A stretch of 64,000 nt of DNA from Streptomyces sp. CNH099. Its GTDB lineage: Bacteria > Actinomycetota > Actinomycetes > Streptomycetales > Streptomycetaceae. The stretch covers positions 310,001 to 374,000 of the forward strand of contig AZWL01000004.1 in the NCBI GenBank assembly GCA_000514715.1, in the 5' to 3' direction. The position numbers and the translations under genes were made by a program. Below the pieces are notes generated by a model. The model ran no database searches and was not told where the DNA came from. It saw only the letters and a program-made list of their open reading frames with translations. This document shows, in pieces, positions 28,128 to 38,401 of this stretch; within the stretch, counting starts at the first letter, position 1, and each line of letters opens with the position of its first letter.

Positions 28128-30209
28128 ATGGCTGACCAGAACGTCCTCGCGCCCGCCGACGGCGCCGACTCCCCCGACCGCGCCGACCACGAGGCCCCCG
28201 GCGACACCGGCGGCACCGACGACACCGGCGAGCTGCGCGGGCTCCTCCAGGCCGCCGTGGCCGCCGTCGGCGGCGTGGAGCGGGAGGGCCAGGTGCGGAT
28301 GGCCGAGGCGGTCGCCGAGGCGATCGCGGACGGCTCGCACCTGCTGGCGCAGGCCGGGACGGGGACGGGCAAGTCGCTGGGCTACCTGGTGCCCGCGCTG
28401 GCGCACGGCGAGCGGGTGGTGATCGCCACCGCGACGCTGGCGCTGCAGCGGCAGCTCGTCGAGCGCGATCTGCCGCGCACGGTGGACGCGCTGCACCCGC
28501 GGCTGCGCCGCCGCCCCCAGTTCGCGACGCTCAAGGGCCGGTCGAACTACCTGTGTCTGCACCGGGTGCACGAGGGCGTGCCGCAGGACGACCCCGACCT
28601 GGGCGCCGGGCTCTTCGACCCGTTCGAGAGCGCGTCGGCGCAGCCGTCGAGCAGGCTCGGCCAGGACCTGCTGCGGCTGCGCGACTGGGCGGACGAGACG
28701 GACAGCGGCGACCGGGACTCGCTGACGCCCGGCGTCTCGGACCGCGCCTGGTCGCAGGTGTCGGTGTCGGCGCGCGAGTGCCTGGGGGCCGCGCGCTGCG
28801 CGTACGGGCCGGAGTGTTTCGCGGAGGCGGCGCGGGAGCGGGCGAAGCTGGCCGAGGTGGTGGTCACGAACCACGCGCTGCTGGCCATCGACGCCCTGGA
28901 AGGCGCCCCGGTGCTGCCGTCGCACGAGGTGCTGATCGTCGACGAGGCCCACGAGCTGGTCTCCCGGGTCACCGGCGTGGCCACCGGCGAGCTGACGCCG
29001 GGGCGGGTCAACCGCGCGGTGCGGCTGTCGGCGAAGCTGGTCGACGAGAAGGCGGCGGACGCCCTGCAGACGGCGGCCGAGAGCTTCGAGCGGCTGATGG
29101 AGCTGGCGCTGCCGGGCCGGCTGGAGCCCGTCCCGGAGGACCTGGGGTACGCGCTGCTGGCGCTGCGGGACGCCTCGCGTACGGTCATCTCCGCGCTGGG
29201 CGCGACGCGGGACGCGTCCGTGCAGGACGAGGACGCGGTGCGCCGCCTCGCGCTGGCCTCGGTGGAGAACGTGCAGGAGGTCGCCGAGCGGATCACGCAG
29301 GGCTCGGAGTTCGACGTGGTGTGGTTCGAGCGGCACGACAGGTTCGGGGCGTCGCTGCGGGTCGCGCCGCTCTCGGTGTCGGGTCTTGTGCGCGAGAAGG
29401 TGTTCAGCGACCGGTCGGTGACGCTCACGTCGGCGACGCTCAAGCTCGGCGGTGACTTCGCGGGGATCGGCGCGTCGCTGGGGCTGCCCCCGGAGGGCGG
29501 CGGCGAGGAGGGCGCCCCCGTCTGGAAGGGGCTCGACGTCGGCTCTCCCTTCGAGTACCGCAAGCAGGGCATCCTGTACGTCGCCAGGCATCTGGAGCGG
29601 CCCGGCCGGGACGGCACGCGTCAGGACATGCTCGACGAGCTGGCGGATCTGGTGGCGGCGGCCGGCGGGCGCACGCTGGGGCTGTTCTCCTCGAAGCGCG
29701 CGGCCGAGGCGGCGGCCGCGGAGCTGCGCGGCCGGCTCGACGTCCCGGTGCTGCTGCAGGGCGAGGAGACACTCGGCGAGTTGATCAAGCGCTTCGCGGC
29801 GGACGAGGCGACGTGCCTGTTCGGCAGCCTGTCGCTGTGGCAGGGCGTCGACGTGCCGGGCCCCGGCTGCCAGTTGGTGGTGATGGACCGCATCCCGTTC
29901 CCCCGTCCCGACGACCCGCTGGCCACCGCACGGCAGGAGGCGGTGGAGAAGGCCGGCGGCAACGGCTTCATGGCGGTCGCGGCGACGCATGCCGCCCTGC
30001 TCATGGCGCAGGGCGCGGGCCGGCTCGTACGCGCCACGGGTGACCGCGGCGTCGTCGCCGTGCTCGACCCGCGGCTGGCCACGGCCCGTTACGGCAGCTA
30101 TCTCCGCGCCTCCATGCCGGACTTCTGGTATACGACCGACCGCAACCAGGCGCGTCGCTCCCTGGCCGCCATCGACGCGGCGGCACGCACCGATCGCTCG
30201 AATGGGTGA
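28128..30209 (+). CDS. dinG: DinG-like ATP-dependent DNA helicase
   Basis: A 693-aa XPD/DinG-type helicase that unwinds DNA with 5'-3' polarity in repair. Seen: Walker A AGTGTGKSLGYLVPA, DEAH box VLIVDEAHELVS near residue 271, four cysteines between (CLHRV, CLGAARCAYGPECF) fitting an iron-sulfur cluster, and C-terminal motifs LTSATLKLGGDF, FSSKRAAEAAA, GSLSLWQGVDVPG and QGAGRLVRATGDRG. The ATG at 28128 was preferred over ATG 28119 because of the Asp/Pro-rich natural N-terminus; both are possible. Confidence 0.92.
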   Translation: MADQNVLAPADGADSPDRADHEAPGDTGGTDDTGELRGLLQAAVAAVGGVEREGQVRMAEAVAEAIADGSHLLAQAGTGTGKSLGYLVPALAHGERVVIATATLALQRQLVERDLPRTVDALHPRLRRRPQFATLKGRSNYLCLHRVHEGVPQDDPDLGAGLFDPFESASAQPSSRLGQDLLRLRDWADETDSGDRDSLTPGVSDRAWSQVSVSARECLGAARCAYGPECFAEAARERAKLAEVVVTNHALLAIDALEGAPVLPSHEVLIVDEAHELVSRVTGVATGELTPGRVNRAVRLSAKLVDEKAADALQTAAESFERLMELALPGRLEPVPEDLGYALLALRDASRTVISALGATRDASVQDEDAVRRLALASVENVQEVAERITQGSEFDVVWFERHDRFGASLRVAPLSVSGLVREKVFSDRSVTLTSATLKLGGDFAGIGASLGLPPEGGGEEGAPVWKGLDVGSPFEYRKQGILYVARHLERPGRDGTRQDMLDELADLVAAAGGRTLGLFSSKRAAEAAAAELRGRLDVPVLLQGEETLGELIKRFAADEATCLFGSLSLWQGVDVPGPGCQLVVMDRIPFPRPDDPLATARQEAVEKAGGNGFMAVAATHAALLMAQGAGRLVRATGDRGVVAVLDPRLATARYGSYLRASMPDFWYTTDRNQARRSLAAIDAAARTDRSNG

Positions 30210-30306
30210 TCTGGACCACGCTGGGCGAGAGCCGTCCGGCACCGCGTGATGGGCTCGGTAGCATCAAGTACCGGCACGGGAGCCGGTGAGCTGCCGGAGG
30301 TGCCGA

Positions 30307-32514
30307 TTGAGCGCAGAGGTCCACAGTCCGGGCAATCCGGCGGGCGGGGCCCGCCGACGCGGCAGGGCCCGCCTCGATCTCCGCCGGCTCGGCCGCGTGG
30401 CCCTGCTGGGCGGCGCGTCGTCGCGGGACGGCCTGCCGCACGCCCTGGAGCATGTGGCCAAGGCGCACCGCGGGTTCCACCCCGACGCCGACATCGCCGC
30501 GCTGCGCACGGCGTACCTGCTCGCCGAGGACGCGCACCGGGGCCAAATGCGCAAGAGCGGCGACCCGTACATCACGCACCCGCTGGCCGTCACCCTGATC
30601 CTCGCCGAACTCGGCGCCGAGACCACGACGTTGACGGCCTCGCTGCTCCACGACACCGTCGAGGACACCGAGGTGACGCTCGATCAGGTGCGGTCGGGCT
30701 TCGGCGAGGAGGTGGCGTACCTCGTCGACGGCGTCACCAAGCTGGAGAAGGTCGACTACGGGGCCGCCGCGGAGCCCGAGACGTTCCGCAAGATGCTGGT
30801 GGCGACCGGCAGCGACGTCCGGGTGATGTCGATCAAGCTCGCGGACCGGCTGCACAACATGCGCACGCTGGGCGTGATGCGCCGGGAGAAGCAGGTGCGC
30901 ATCGCGAAGGTGACCCACGACGTGCTGATCCCGCTGGCCGAGCGGCTCGGCGTGCAGGCGATCAAGACCGAGCTGGAGGACCTGGTCTTCGCCGTCCTCC
31001 ACCCCGAGGACTACGCGCGCAGCCGCAAGCTGCTGCTCGCCAACGCGGACCGGCCCGACCCGCTGCAGCAGACCGCGGCCGAGATGCGCGAGGTCCTGCA
31101 CGCCGCCGGCATCGCCGCCGAAGTCGCCATCCGGCCGCGGCACATCGTCTCGGTGCACCGGGTGCTGCAGAAGCGCGGCGAGCTGAACGGTACGGACTTC
31201 GGCCGGCTGCTGGTGCTGGTCGACGAGGCGGCGGACTGCTACGCCGTGCTGGGTGAGCTGCACACGTGCTTCACGCCCGTGCCTGCGGAGTTCAAGGACT
31301 TCATCGCGGTGCCGAAGTTCAACCTGTACCAGTCGCTGCACACGGCGGTCGCCGACCGGCGCGGGCACGTCGTCGAGACCCTGGTGCGCAGCCGGCAGAT
31401 GCACCGCGTCGCCGAGACCGGGGTGGTGGCGCTGGCGGGCCAGCTGGCGCGGCCCGCGGCCGGTCAGGTGGGCGACTGGCTGAAGCGGCTGCTGGAGTGG
31501 CAGCGGTCCACGCCCGACCCCGACGCCTTCTGGTCCGCTTTACGCGAGGACCTCGCCCCGGACCAGGAGATCACGGTCTTCTGCGACCCGGGCGGGCCGC
31601 TGGTGCTGCCCGCGGGGGCGAGCTGCGTGGACGCGGCGTACGCGCGGCACGGTGAGACGGCGCACACGCTGGTGGGCGCGCGCGTCAACGGGCGGCTGGC
31701 CGGCCTCGGGACGCGGCTGACGGACGGCGACGCGCTGTCGCTGCTGCTGGCGCCGGAGGCGTCGGGGCCGGCGCCGGAGTGGCTGGACCACGCGCAGACG
31801 CCGGCGGCCCGGATCGCCATCACGCGCTGGCTGGCGGACCACCCGGCGGCCCGGCCCCCCGCCGACTACGCGCCGGGGGCCCCGGGCGCGACCGCCGGGC
31901 CCGGCTCCGGCGACACCCGGTCCGGCGGCCCCGCCGACGCACCGGACGGCGCACCCGACCGCGCACCGGACGACGTGCCGCACGACGTGTCCGGCGACGG
32001 CGTCCCGCGCCCCGCGGAGCCGGCCGTCGCCGAGCTGCCGGACGCCGCCCTGCGCCTCGCCCGCTGCTGTACGCCCGTACCCCCCGACGCCGTCACCGGC
32101 TTCGTCGTCCGCGGCGGCGCGGTGGCCGTGCACCGGGTGGAGTGCCCCGCCGTCGCCCGGATGGCCACCGCGGGCCGCCGCGAGCTGCGCGTCCACTGGC
32201 GTACGGGCGACGGCGCCCCGCCCGCCGACCTGCGGGTGACGCTCCGGGCCGAGGCGTTCGTCCGCGCCCACCTGCTCGCCGACCTCACCGAGGCCATCGC
32301 CGCCGAGGGCGCCGCCATCGTCGCCGCCGACGTCGAGCCGCCGCGGCAGCAGCGGGTACGGCACACGTACACGCTGCAGCTCCCGGACCCGGCGGAGCTG
32401 CCGGGCCTGATGCGCGCGATGCGCCGGGTGCCCGGGGTGTACGACGTCTCCCGCGCCCAGCACCCGCCGGGCGCGGCGCAGCGGGCGCCCGGACTGCGCG
32501 CCCGCACTCGTTAG
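30307..32514 (+). CDS. rshA: RelA/SpoT homologue (RshA-type ppGpp enzyme)
   Basis: A 735-aa long RSH protein: HD hydrolase domain (LLHDTVEDTEVT near residue 115, MSIKLADRLHNMRTLGVM), a synthetase domain (FKDFIAVPKFNLYQSLHTAV), a TGS domain (ITVFCDPGG), an Ala/Pro/Asp linker, a CC/ZFD-like CCTPVPPDAVTGFVVRGGA and a C-terminal ACT domain. The synthetase is divergent: EIQIRT-type motif reads VETLVRS and the AIR motif reads GRLLV. Start: TTG with GGAGG eight bases upstream, giving MSAEVHSP, is preferred to GTG at 30286. It would tune ppGpp levels. This is distinct from the main RelA, not in this window. Confidence 0.9.
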   Translation: MSAEVHSPGNPAGGARRRGRARLDLRRLGRVALLGGASSRDGLPHALEHVAKAHRGFHPDADIAALRTAYLLAEDAHRGQMRKSGDPYITHPLAVTLILAELGAETTTLTASLLHDTVEDTEVTLDQVRSGFGEEVAYLVDGVTKLEKVDYGAAAEPETFRKMLVATGSDVRVMSIKLADRLHNMRTLGVMRREKQVRIAKVTHDVLIPLAERLGVQAIKTELEDLVFAVLHPEDYARSRKLLLANADRPDPLQQTAAEMREVLHAAGIAAEVAIRPRHIVSVHRVLQKRGELNGTDFGRLLVLVDEAADCYAVLGELHTCFTPVPAEFKDFIAVPKFNLYQSLHTAVADRRGHVVETLVRSRQMHRVAETGVVALAGQLARPAAGQVGDWLKRLLEWQRSTPDPDAFWSALREDLAPDQEITVFCDPGGPLVLPAGASCVDAAYARHGETAHTLVGARVNGRLAGLGTRLTDGDALSLLLAPEASGPAPEWLDHAQTPAARIAITRWLADHPAARPPADYAPGAPGATAGPGSGDTRSGGPADAPDGAPDRAPDDVPHDVSGDGVPRPAEPAVAELPDAALRLARCCTPVPPDAVTGFVVRGGAVAVHRVECPAVARMATAGRRELRVHWRTGDGAPPADLRVTLRAEAFVRAHLLADLTEAIAAEGAAIVAADVEPPRQQRVRHTYTLQLPDPAELPGLMRAMRRVPGVYDVSRAQHPPGAAQRAPGLRARTR

Positions 32515-32571
32515 GGTGCACCGCTGCCGCGCCGGCCGGGCGCGGCGGGCGCCCGCTGATAGCGGTAGCGC

Positions 32572-34113
32572 ATGCTCCGCTCCGTCCGCCGGCGCCGCCC
32601 GCCGCACCGCGCCCTGCTCGCCGCCGCCGTCCTGGCCGTCCCCGCCACCCTGGCCGCCTCCCCCGGCGCTCCCGCCGCGCCCGCCGCCCCGGAGGGCGCC
32701 GTCTCCGCCCTGCCGCCGCCCCGCCCCGCCGGCATCGGCGACCCGCTCTTCCCGCACCTCGGCAACCCCGGCTACGACGTCCTCGGCTACGACATCGCCC
32801 TCGCCTACCCCGGCCGCAACGACACTCCGATGACGGCCCGCACCGAGATCACCGCGCGCGCCACCGACCGGCTGCCCCGCATCAACCTCGACTTCACCCG
32901 CGGCACGGTCCGCGGCGTCACCGTCAACGGCCGCCCCGCCGACCACGCCCGCGCCGGCGAGGACCTCGTCGTCACCCCCGCCCGCACCCTGTACCCCGGC
33001 GAGCGGTTGCGCGTCGCCGTACGGCACACCAGCGACCCCCGCGGCGGGGGCGGCGGCTGGATCCGTACCCGGGACGGCCTGGCGATGGCCAACCAGGCCG
33101 ACGCCGCCCGCCGCGTCTTCCCCGGCAACGACCACCCCGCGGACAAGGCACGCTTCACCTTCCGCGTCACCGCCCCGCAGGACCTCACCGTCGTCGCGAA
33201 CGGCCGGCGCCTCGCGCGCGAGCGCGAGGGCGCCCGCACCACGTGGACGTACCGCACCGCACACCCCATGGCCACCGAGCTGGCCCAGGTGTCCATCGGC
33301 CGCTCCGCCGTGCTGCGCGGCACCGGCCCGCACGGGCTGCCGCTGCGGCACGTCGTCCCCGAGCGCGACCGGCGCGCCGCCCGCCCCGTCGTCGACCGCA
33401 CATCCGCGCAGATCGCCTGGATGGAGCGGCACGTGGGCCGCTACCCGCTGGAGACGTACGGCGTGCTGTCCGTGGACGCGCCGATGAACTTCGCGCTGGA
33501 GACGCAGACCCTGTCCGTCTTCGGCCGCGACTTCCTGCGCGCCGTGGCCGAGCACCCGGAGCGCGGCGAGGGCGTGCTGGTGCACGAGCTGGCGCACCAG
33601 TGGTTCGGCAACAGCGTGACGCCGCGCAGGTGGTCGGACCTGTGGCTGAACGAGGGCCACGCCACCTGGTACCAGGCGCTGTTCACCGACGAGCGGCACG
33701 ACCGCGGCAGCCTGGTGCGGCGGATGCGTGCCGCGTACGGGCAGTCGGACCGCTGGCGCGCCGACGGCGGCCCGCCGGCCGCGCCGCGGCGGCCCGCGGA
33801 GGGCGGCCAGCTGGAGCTGTTCCGGCCGGTGGTCTACGACGGCAGCGCGCTCGTGCTGTACGCGCTGCGCCAGGAGATCGGCGCGGCGGCGTTCGCGGAG
33901 CTGCAGCGGACGTGGGTGACGCGCCACCGGGACGGCACCGCCGGCACCGCGGACTTCGTCGCCCTCGCCTCCGAGGTCGCGGGGCACGACCTGGAGGGTT
34001 TCCTGCACGCCTGGCTGTACGAGGAGCGCACCCCGCCGATGCCGGGCCACCCCGGCTGGAAGTCGGCGAAGCCGGCCAAGCCGGTCCGGCCCGCCGAGGG
34101 GTCCCAGCGGTAA
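32572..34113 (+). CDS. Secreted M1-family zinc aminopeptidase
   Basis: A 513-aa exported metallopeptidase. Seen: Arg-rich N-terminus and hydrophobic signal (ALLAAAVLAVPATLAASPG), beta-rich N-terminal domain ending in the substrate-contact GxMEN-like loop as APMNFALETQT, then HELAHQWFG near residue 338 with the third zinc ligand in LWLNEGHATW. Catalytic Tyr is likely the one in VVYDGSALVLYAL. It is short for the family, lacking the C-terminal helical ERAP-like domain. Encoded 57 bp after rshA. Confidence 0.92.
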   Translation: MLRSVRRRRPPHRALLAAAVLAVPATLAASPGAPAAPAAPEGAVSALPPPRPAGIGDPLFPHLGNPGYDVLGYDIALAYPGRNDTPMTARTEITARATDRLPRINLDFTRGTVRGVTVNGRPADHARAGEDLVVTPARTLYPGERLRVAVRHTSDPRGGGGGWIRTRDGLAMANQADAARRVFPGNDHPADKARFTFRVTAPQDLTVVANGRRLAREREGARTTWTYRTAHPMATELAQVSIGRSAVLRGTGPHGLPLRHVVPERDRRAARPVVDRTSAQIAWMERHVGRYPLETYGVLSVDAPMNFALETQTLSVFGRDFLRAVAEHPERGEGVLVHELAHQWFGNSVTPRRWSDLWLNEGHATWYQALFTDERHDRGSLVRRMRAAYGQSDRWRADGGPPAAPRRPAEGGQLELFRPVVYDGSALVLYALRQEIGAAAFAELQRTWVTRHRDGTAGTADFVALASEVAGHDLEGFLHAWLYEERTPPMPGHPGWKSAKPAKPVRPAEGSQR

Positions 34114-34241
34114 AGCGGGTGACGCGCGTGCGGCGGCGTGCGACCATCGTGGATGCCGCGACGCCCGCCGTGCGGGGAATCCTCCCGGTCTGCGGGGCGT
34201 TGTCGTAGAGGCAGACTGCCGCTCTCACAGACAAGGATCCG

Positions 34242-35738
34242 ATGACTTCTCCCACCCACCTTCCCCAGGACGATCAGCGTCTTCCGGAAGGCCTGCGTGC
34301 CGACGCCCTCATGGAAGCCGAAGCCGCGTGGAGTCCCGGATCCGACGCCGATCGCGACGGCGACCAGTTCGACCGCGAGGACCGCGCGGCCCTGCGCCGG
34401 GTCGCCGGTCTGTCGACGGAGCTGGAGGACATCACCGAGGTCGAGTACCGGCAGCTCCGGCTGGAGCGGGTCGTGCTCGTCGGCGTGTGGACCTCCGGCA
34501 CGGCCCGGGACGCCGAGAACTCGCTCGCGGAGCTGGCCGCGCTCGCCGAGACGGCCGGCGCGGTCGTGCTCGACGGCGTGGTGCAGCGCCGCGACAAGCC
34601 CGACCCCGCCACGTACATCGGCTCCGGCAAGGCCCTGGAGCTGCGCGACATCGTGGTCGAGTCCGCGGCCGACACGGTCGTCTGCGACGGTGAGCTGAGC
34701 CCCGGCCAGCTGATCCACCTCGAAGACGTGGTCAAGGTCAAGGTCGTGGACCGCACCGCGCTGATCCTCGACATCTTCGCCCAGCACGCCAAGTCCCGCG
34801 AGGGCAAGGCGCAGGTCGCGCTCGCGCAGATGCAGTACATGCTGCCGCGGCTGCGCGGCTGGGGCCAGTCGCTGTCCCGGCAGATGGGCGGCGGCGGCTC
34901 GGGCTCCGCGGGCGGCGGCATGGCCACCCGCGGGCCCGGCGAGACGAAGATCGAGACGGACCGGCGGCGCATCCGCGAGAAGATGGCGAAGCTCCGCCGC
35001 GAGATCGCGGCCATGAAGACCGGCCGGGACGTCAAGCGGCAGGAGCGCAAGCGCCACCACGTGCCGTCGGTCGCGATCGCCGGCTACACGAACGCGGGCA
35101 AGTCCTCGCTGCTCAACCGGCTGACCGGGGCGGGCGTGCTGGTGGAGAACGCGTTGTTCGCCACCCTCGACCCGACCGTGCGCCGCGCCGAGACGCCGAG
35201 CGGCCGGCTGTACACGCTGGCGGACACCGTCGGCTTCGTACGGCACCTGCCGCACCACCTCGTCGAGGCGTTCCGCTCCACGATGGAGGAGGTCGGCGAC
35301 GCCGACCTGATCCTGCACGTGGTCGACGGCTCCCACCCGGCGCCGGAGGAGCAGCTCGTCAGCGTGCGCGAGGTGATCCGCGACGTGGACGCGACGTCCG
35401 TGCCCGAGATCGTGGTGATCAACAAGGCGGACATCGCCGAGCCGGACGTGCTGCGCCGGCTGCTGCGCACGGAGCCGCGGGCGATCGCGGTCTCGGCGTC
35501 GACCGGCGACGGGGTCGAGGAGCTGAAGGCGCTCATCGACGTCGAGCTGCCGCGGCCGCAGGTCGAGATCGAGGCCGAGGTGCCGTACACGAAGGGCGCG
35601 CTCGTCTCCCGGGTGCACACCGAGGGGGAGGTGCTCTCCGAGGCGCACACCGCCGCGGGCACGCTGCTGAAGGCCCTGGTGCACGAGGAGCTGGCCGCCG
35701 AGCTGCGGCGGTACGCCCCCGCCGCACAGGCCGACTGA
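34242..35738 (+). CDS. hflX: Ribosome-splitting GTPase HflX
   Basis: A 498-aa HflX that dissociates stalled or hibernating ribosomes. Seen: N-terminal HflX domain (VVLDGVVQRRDKPDPATYIG, VCDGELSPGQ), a glycine-rich helix region (SLSRQMGGGGSGSAGGG, RGPGETKIETDRRRIREKM), and the G domain with GYTNAGKSSLLNRLTG near residue 280, DTVGFVRHLPHHLVEAF, NKAD and SAST. ATG 34242 has AAGGA upstream. Lies between the M1 peptidase and miaB in the conserved streptomycete order. Confidence 0.95.
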   Translation: MTSPTHLPQDDQRLPEGLRADALMEAEAAWSPGSDADRDGDQFDREDRAALRRVAGLSTELEDITEVEYRQLRLERVVLVGVWTSGTARDAENSLAELAALAETAGAVVLDGVVQRRDKPDPATYIGSGKALELRDIVVESAADTVVCDGELSPGQLIHLEDVVKVKVVDRTALILDIFAQHAKSREGKAQVALAQMQYMLPRLRGWGQSLSRQMGGGGSGSAGGGMATRGPGETKIETDRRRIREKMAKLRREIAAMKTGRDVKRQERKRHHVPSVAIAGYTNAGKSSLLNRLTGAGVLVENALFATLDPTVRRAETPSGRLYTLADTVGFVRHLPHHLVEAFRSTMEEVGDADLILHVVDGSHPAPEEQLVSVREVIRDVDATSVPEIVVINKADIAEPDVLRRLLRTEPRAIAVSASTGDGVEELKALIDVELPRPQVEIEAEVPYTKGALVSRVHTEGEVLSEAHTAAGTLLKALVHEELAAELRRYAPAAQAD

Positions 35739-35829
35739 GGCCGCCGCCGAGGTCGTAGACTGACCGGGCGGGCCGCCGCCGCCAGGCGGCCCGTCCGGAT
35801 CCCCCGTCGCCGTTTGGATGATCGCTGGC

Positions 35830-37350
35830 ATGCCCGAGGAAGTCGCACAGCCGCGCACGTACGAGGTCAGGACGTTCGGTTGCCAGATGAACGTCCACGA
35901 CAGCGAACGCATGTCCGGGCTGCTTGAGGAGGCGGGCTACGTCCGCGCGGAGCCCGGCACCGGCACCACCGGCACCACCGCCGATGTCGTCGTGTTCAAC
36001 ACCTGCGCGGTGCGGGAGAACGCCGACAACCGGCTCTACGGCAACCTCGGCCAGCTCGCCCCGCAGAAGGCCGCCAGGCCCGGCATGCAGATCGCGGTCG
36101 GCGGCTGCCTGGCGCAGAAGGACCGCGACACGATCGTGCGCCGCGCCCCGTACGTCGACGTCGTCTTCGGCACGCACAACGTCGGCAAGCTGCCGGTGCT
36201 GCTGGAGCGCGCGCGGGTGGCGCGGGAGGCGCAGGTCGAGATCGCCGAGTCGCTGGAGGCGTTCCCGTCCACGCTGCCGACGCGGCGGGAGAGCCCGTAC
36301 GCCGCGTGGGTCTCCGTCTCCGTCGGATGCAACAACACCTGCACGTTCTGCATCGTCCCCGCGCTGCGCGGCAAGGAGAAGGACCGCCGCAGCGGCGACA
36401 TCCTCGCCGAGGTCGAGGCGCTGGTCGCGGAGGGCGTCAGCGAGATCACGCTGCTGGGGCAGAACGTCAACGCGTACGGGTCGGACATCGGCGACCGGCA
36501 GGCGTTCGGCAAGCTGCTGCGGGCCTGCGGGCGGATCGAGGGACTGGAGCGGGTGCGCTTCACCTCGCCGCACCCGCGGGACTTCACGGACGACGTGATC
36601 GAGGCGATGGCCGAGACGCCGAACGTGATGCCGCAGCTGCACATGCCGCTGCAGTCCGGCTCGGACACGGTGCTGCGCGCGATGCGGCGCTCGTACCGGC
36701 AGGAGCGGTATCTGGGGATCATCGAGAAGGTGCGGGCCGCGATCCCGGACGCGGCGATCACCACCGACATCATCGTGGGCTTCCCCGGCGAGACCGAGGC
36801 GGACTTCGAGGAGACGCTGCACGTGGTGCGCGAGGCGCGCTTCGCGCAGGCGTTCACCTTCCAGTACTCCAAGCGGCCGGGGACGCCGGCGGCCGAGATG
36901 CCCGGGCAGGTGCCGAAGGCCGTCGTGCAGGAGCGGTACGAGCGACTGGTGGCCCTGCAGGAGGACATCTCCTGGGGGGAGAACAAGAAGCAGGTCGGCC
37001 GGGTCCTGGAGGTCATGGTCGCGGAGGGCGAGGGCCGCAAGGACGGCGCCACGCGGCGGCTGTCCGGCCGGGCGCCCGACAACCGGCTCGTGCACTTCGC
37101 CCGGCCCCCGGAGCCGGTGCGGCCGGGCGACATGGCGACGGTCGAGGTCACGTACGCGGCGCCGCACCACCTGCTGGCCGAGGCCCCGCCGCGGGCGGTA
37201 CGGCGCACGCGCTCCGGCGACGCCTGGGCGGCGCGCCAGGAGGGCGGGCCGGCCGCCGGCGGGGCGGGCGGCAAGGGCGTGCTGCTGGGACTGCCGCAGG
37301 TGGGCGTCCCGGATCCGCTGCCGGCGGCGGAGGGCTGCGCGGCGCACTGA
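35830..37350 (+). CDS. miaB: tRNA-2-methylthio-N6-dimethylallyladenosine synthase MiaB
   Basis: A 506-aa radical-SAM methylthiotransferase acting on i6A37 of tRNAs after MiaA. Seen: the three N-terminal cluster cysteines ([38 protein letters not shown]), the radical-SAM motif [16 protein letters not shown] near residue 166, [13 protein letters not shown], and a TRAM domain ([16 protein letters not shown]). The C-terminal 40 residues are a low-complexity extension. ATG at 35818 four codons upstream is also possible. miaA lies 1.2 kb downstream. Confidence 0.94.
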   Translation: MPEEVAQPRTYEVRTFGCQMNVHDSERMSGLLEEAGYVRAEPGTGTTGTTADVVVFNTCAVRENADNRLYGNLGQLAPQKAARPGMQIAVGGCLAQKDRDTIVRRAPYVDVVFGTHNVGKLPVLLERARVAREAQVEIAESLEAFPSTLPTRRESPYAAWVSVSVGCNNTCTFCIVPALRGKEKDRRSGDILAEVEALVAEGVSEITLLGQNVNAYGSDIGDRQAFGKLLRACGRIEGLERVRFTSPHPRDFTDDVIEAMAETPNVMPQLHMPLQSGSDTVLRAMRRSYRQERYLGIIEKVRAAIPDAAITTDIIVGFPGETEADFEETLHVVREARFAQAFTFQYSKRPGTPAAEMPGQVPKAVVQERYERLVALQEDISWGENKKQVGRVLEVMVAEGEGRKDGATRRLSGRAPDNRLVHFARPPEPVRPGDMATVEVTYAAPHHLLAEAPPRAVRRTRSGDAWAARQEGGPAAGGAGGKGVLLGLPQVGVPDPLPAAEGCAAH

Positions 37351-37401
37351 GCGGCTCCGCCGGTCGCGGCTCGCGGCCGGGGGGCGGCTAGGCTGCGGCT
37401 C

Positions 37402-38130
37402 ATGCTCGTCGCCGCCGCCTGCTGCCCGTGTCCGCCCCTGCTGGTACCCGAGGTGGCCTCGGGGGCCGCCGGCGAGCTGGCGGGCCTCAGAGCGGCGTGC
37501 ATGGACGCCGTGGGGGTGCTGGCGGCGGCGCGGCCGGACGTGCTGGTCGTCGTCGGCCCCGCGGAGCAGGCGGGGCGGGGTCCGCATCCGCAGGGGGCCC
37601 GGGGGTCGTTCCGGGGCTTCGGCGTGGATCTGGCGGTGCGGCTCGGGCCGGCGGACGGTGCGGAGCAGGAGCCGGAGCCCGGCGAGCGGGAGCTGCCGCC
37701 GTCGCTGGCGGTGGGCGCCTGGCTGCTGGAGCGGGCGGAGTGGGACGGCACGCCCGTGGAGGGGCTGGGCGTCGGCGAGCCGCTGCCCGCCGAGCGGTGC
37801 GCGGAGGTGGGCCGGGAGGTCGCCGCGGGGGCGCGGCGGGTGGCGCTGCTGGTTATGGGCGACGGCAGTGCGCGCCGTACGCGGAAGGCCCCCGGCTACC
37901 ACGACGAGCGCGCCGCCGGCTTCGACGCGGCGGCGGCGCGGGCCCTGGGCGCCGCGGACACGGCGGCGCTGGCGGCCCTGGACGCGGAGCTGGCCTTCGA
38001 CCTGCAGGCCGCGGGCCGCGCCTGCTGGCAGGTCGCCGCGGGCGCCGGCGAGAACGCCGGCCTGCGCGGAGCGCTGCTGTACGACGAGGCCCCGTACGGC
38101 GTGGGCTACTTCGTCGCCACCTGGTCCTGA
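37402..38130 (+). CDS. Class III extradiol dioxygenase-like (LigB fold) protein
   Basis: A 242-aa protein with a LigB-like fold: MLVAAACCPCPPLLVPEVAS, PDVLVVVGPAEQ, ARRVALLVMGDGSARRT, APGYHDERAAGFD and an ending VGYFVATWS. Streptomycetes carry a homologue between miaB and miaA as a rule, to my recollection. The histidine pair and glutamate that bind iron in true dioxygenases are not clearly kept, and the CCPCP opening is unusual, so enzymatic activity is uncertain. ATG 37402 is the only start giving the first strand. Confidence 0.72.
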   Translation: MLVAAACCPCPPLLVPEVASGAAGELAGLRAACMDAVGVLAAARPDVLVVVGPAEQAGRGPHPQGARGSFRGFGVDLAVRLGPADGAEQEPEPGERELPPSLAVGAWLLERAEWDGTPVEGLGVGEPLPAERCAEVGREVAAGARRVALLVMGDGSARRTRKAPGYHDERAAGFDAAAARALGAADTAALAALDAELAFDLQAAGRACWQVAAGAGENAGLRGALLYDEAPYGVGYFVATWS

Positions 38131-38154
38131 CCTGCGCGGCGGCGAGCCGCGGGC

Positions 38155-38194
38155 CGGGAGGCCGCGGGCCCCGGGCGGGGCCGCGCGCCTCCCG
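38155..38194. terminator. Bidirectional terminator hairpin
   Basis: Outer arms CGGGAGGC/GCCTCCCG and inner arms GGCCCC/GGGGCC with a short mismatched middle, between the converging LigB-like gene and the small gene ending at 38201. Confidence 0.55.
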
Positions 38195-38200
38195 GGCGGC

Positions 38201-38401
38201 CTACGTGCGGGCCTGGTCGCCCGCGTCGCTGTCCGCGGCCCCGGCGGCCGACTGCTGCTTCGGAATGCCCGCGGCGCCGGCGGCGTCCGCGTCCGCGGGC
38301 TCCGCACCCGCCTCCGGCTCGGCGGCCGGGGCCGGCTCCTTCGCGGCCTGCTCCTCCCCGCTTGTCCCACCGCGACGAAGAAGCCTGGCAAAAACGCCCA
38401 T
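38201..38401 (-). CDS. Small Ala/Glu-rich protein, function unknown
   Basis: A 66-aa protein from ATG 38401 (MGVFARLLRRGGTSGEEQ) with GGAG eight bases upstream. After a short amphipathic basic N-terminus it is almost only Ala, Glu, Pro and Asp, ending IPKQQSAAGAADSDAGDQART. I recall homologues between miaB and miaA in Streptomyces, some labelled gliding motility protein without real support. A disordered protein with a membrane-touching N-terminal helix is the only structural guess. Confidence 0.65.
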   Translation of the reverse strand: MGVFARLLRRGGTSGEEQAAKEPAPAAEPEAGAEPADADAAGAAGIPKQQSAAGAADSDAGDQART

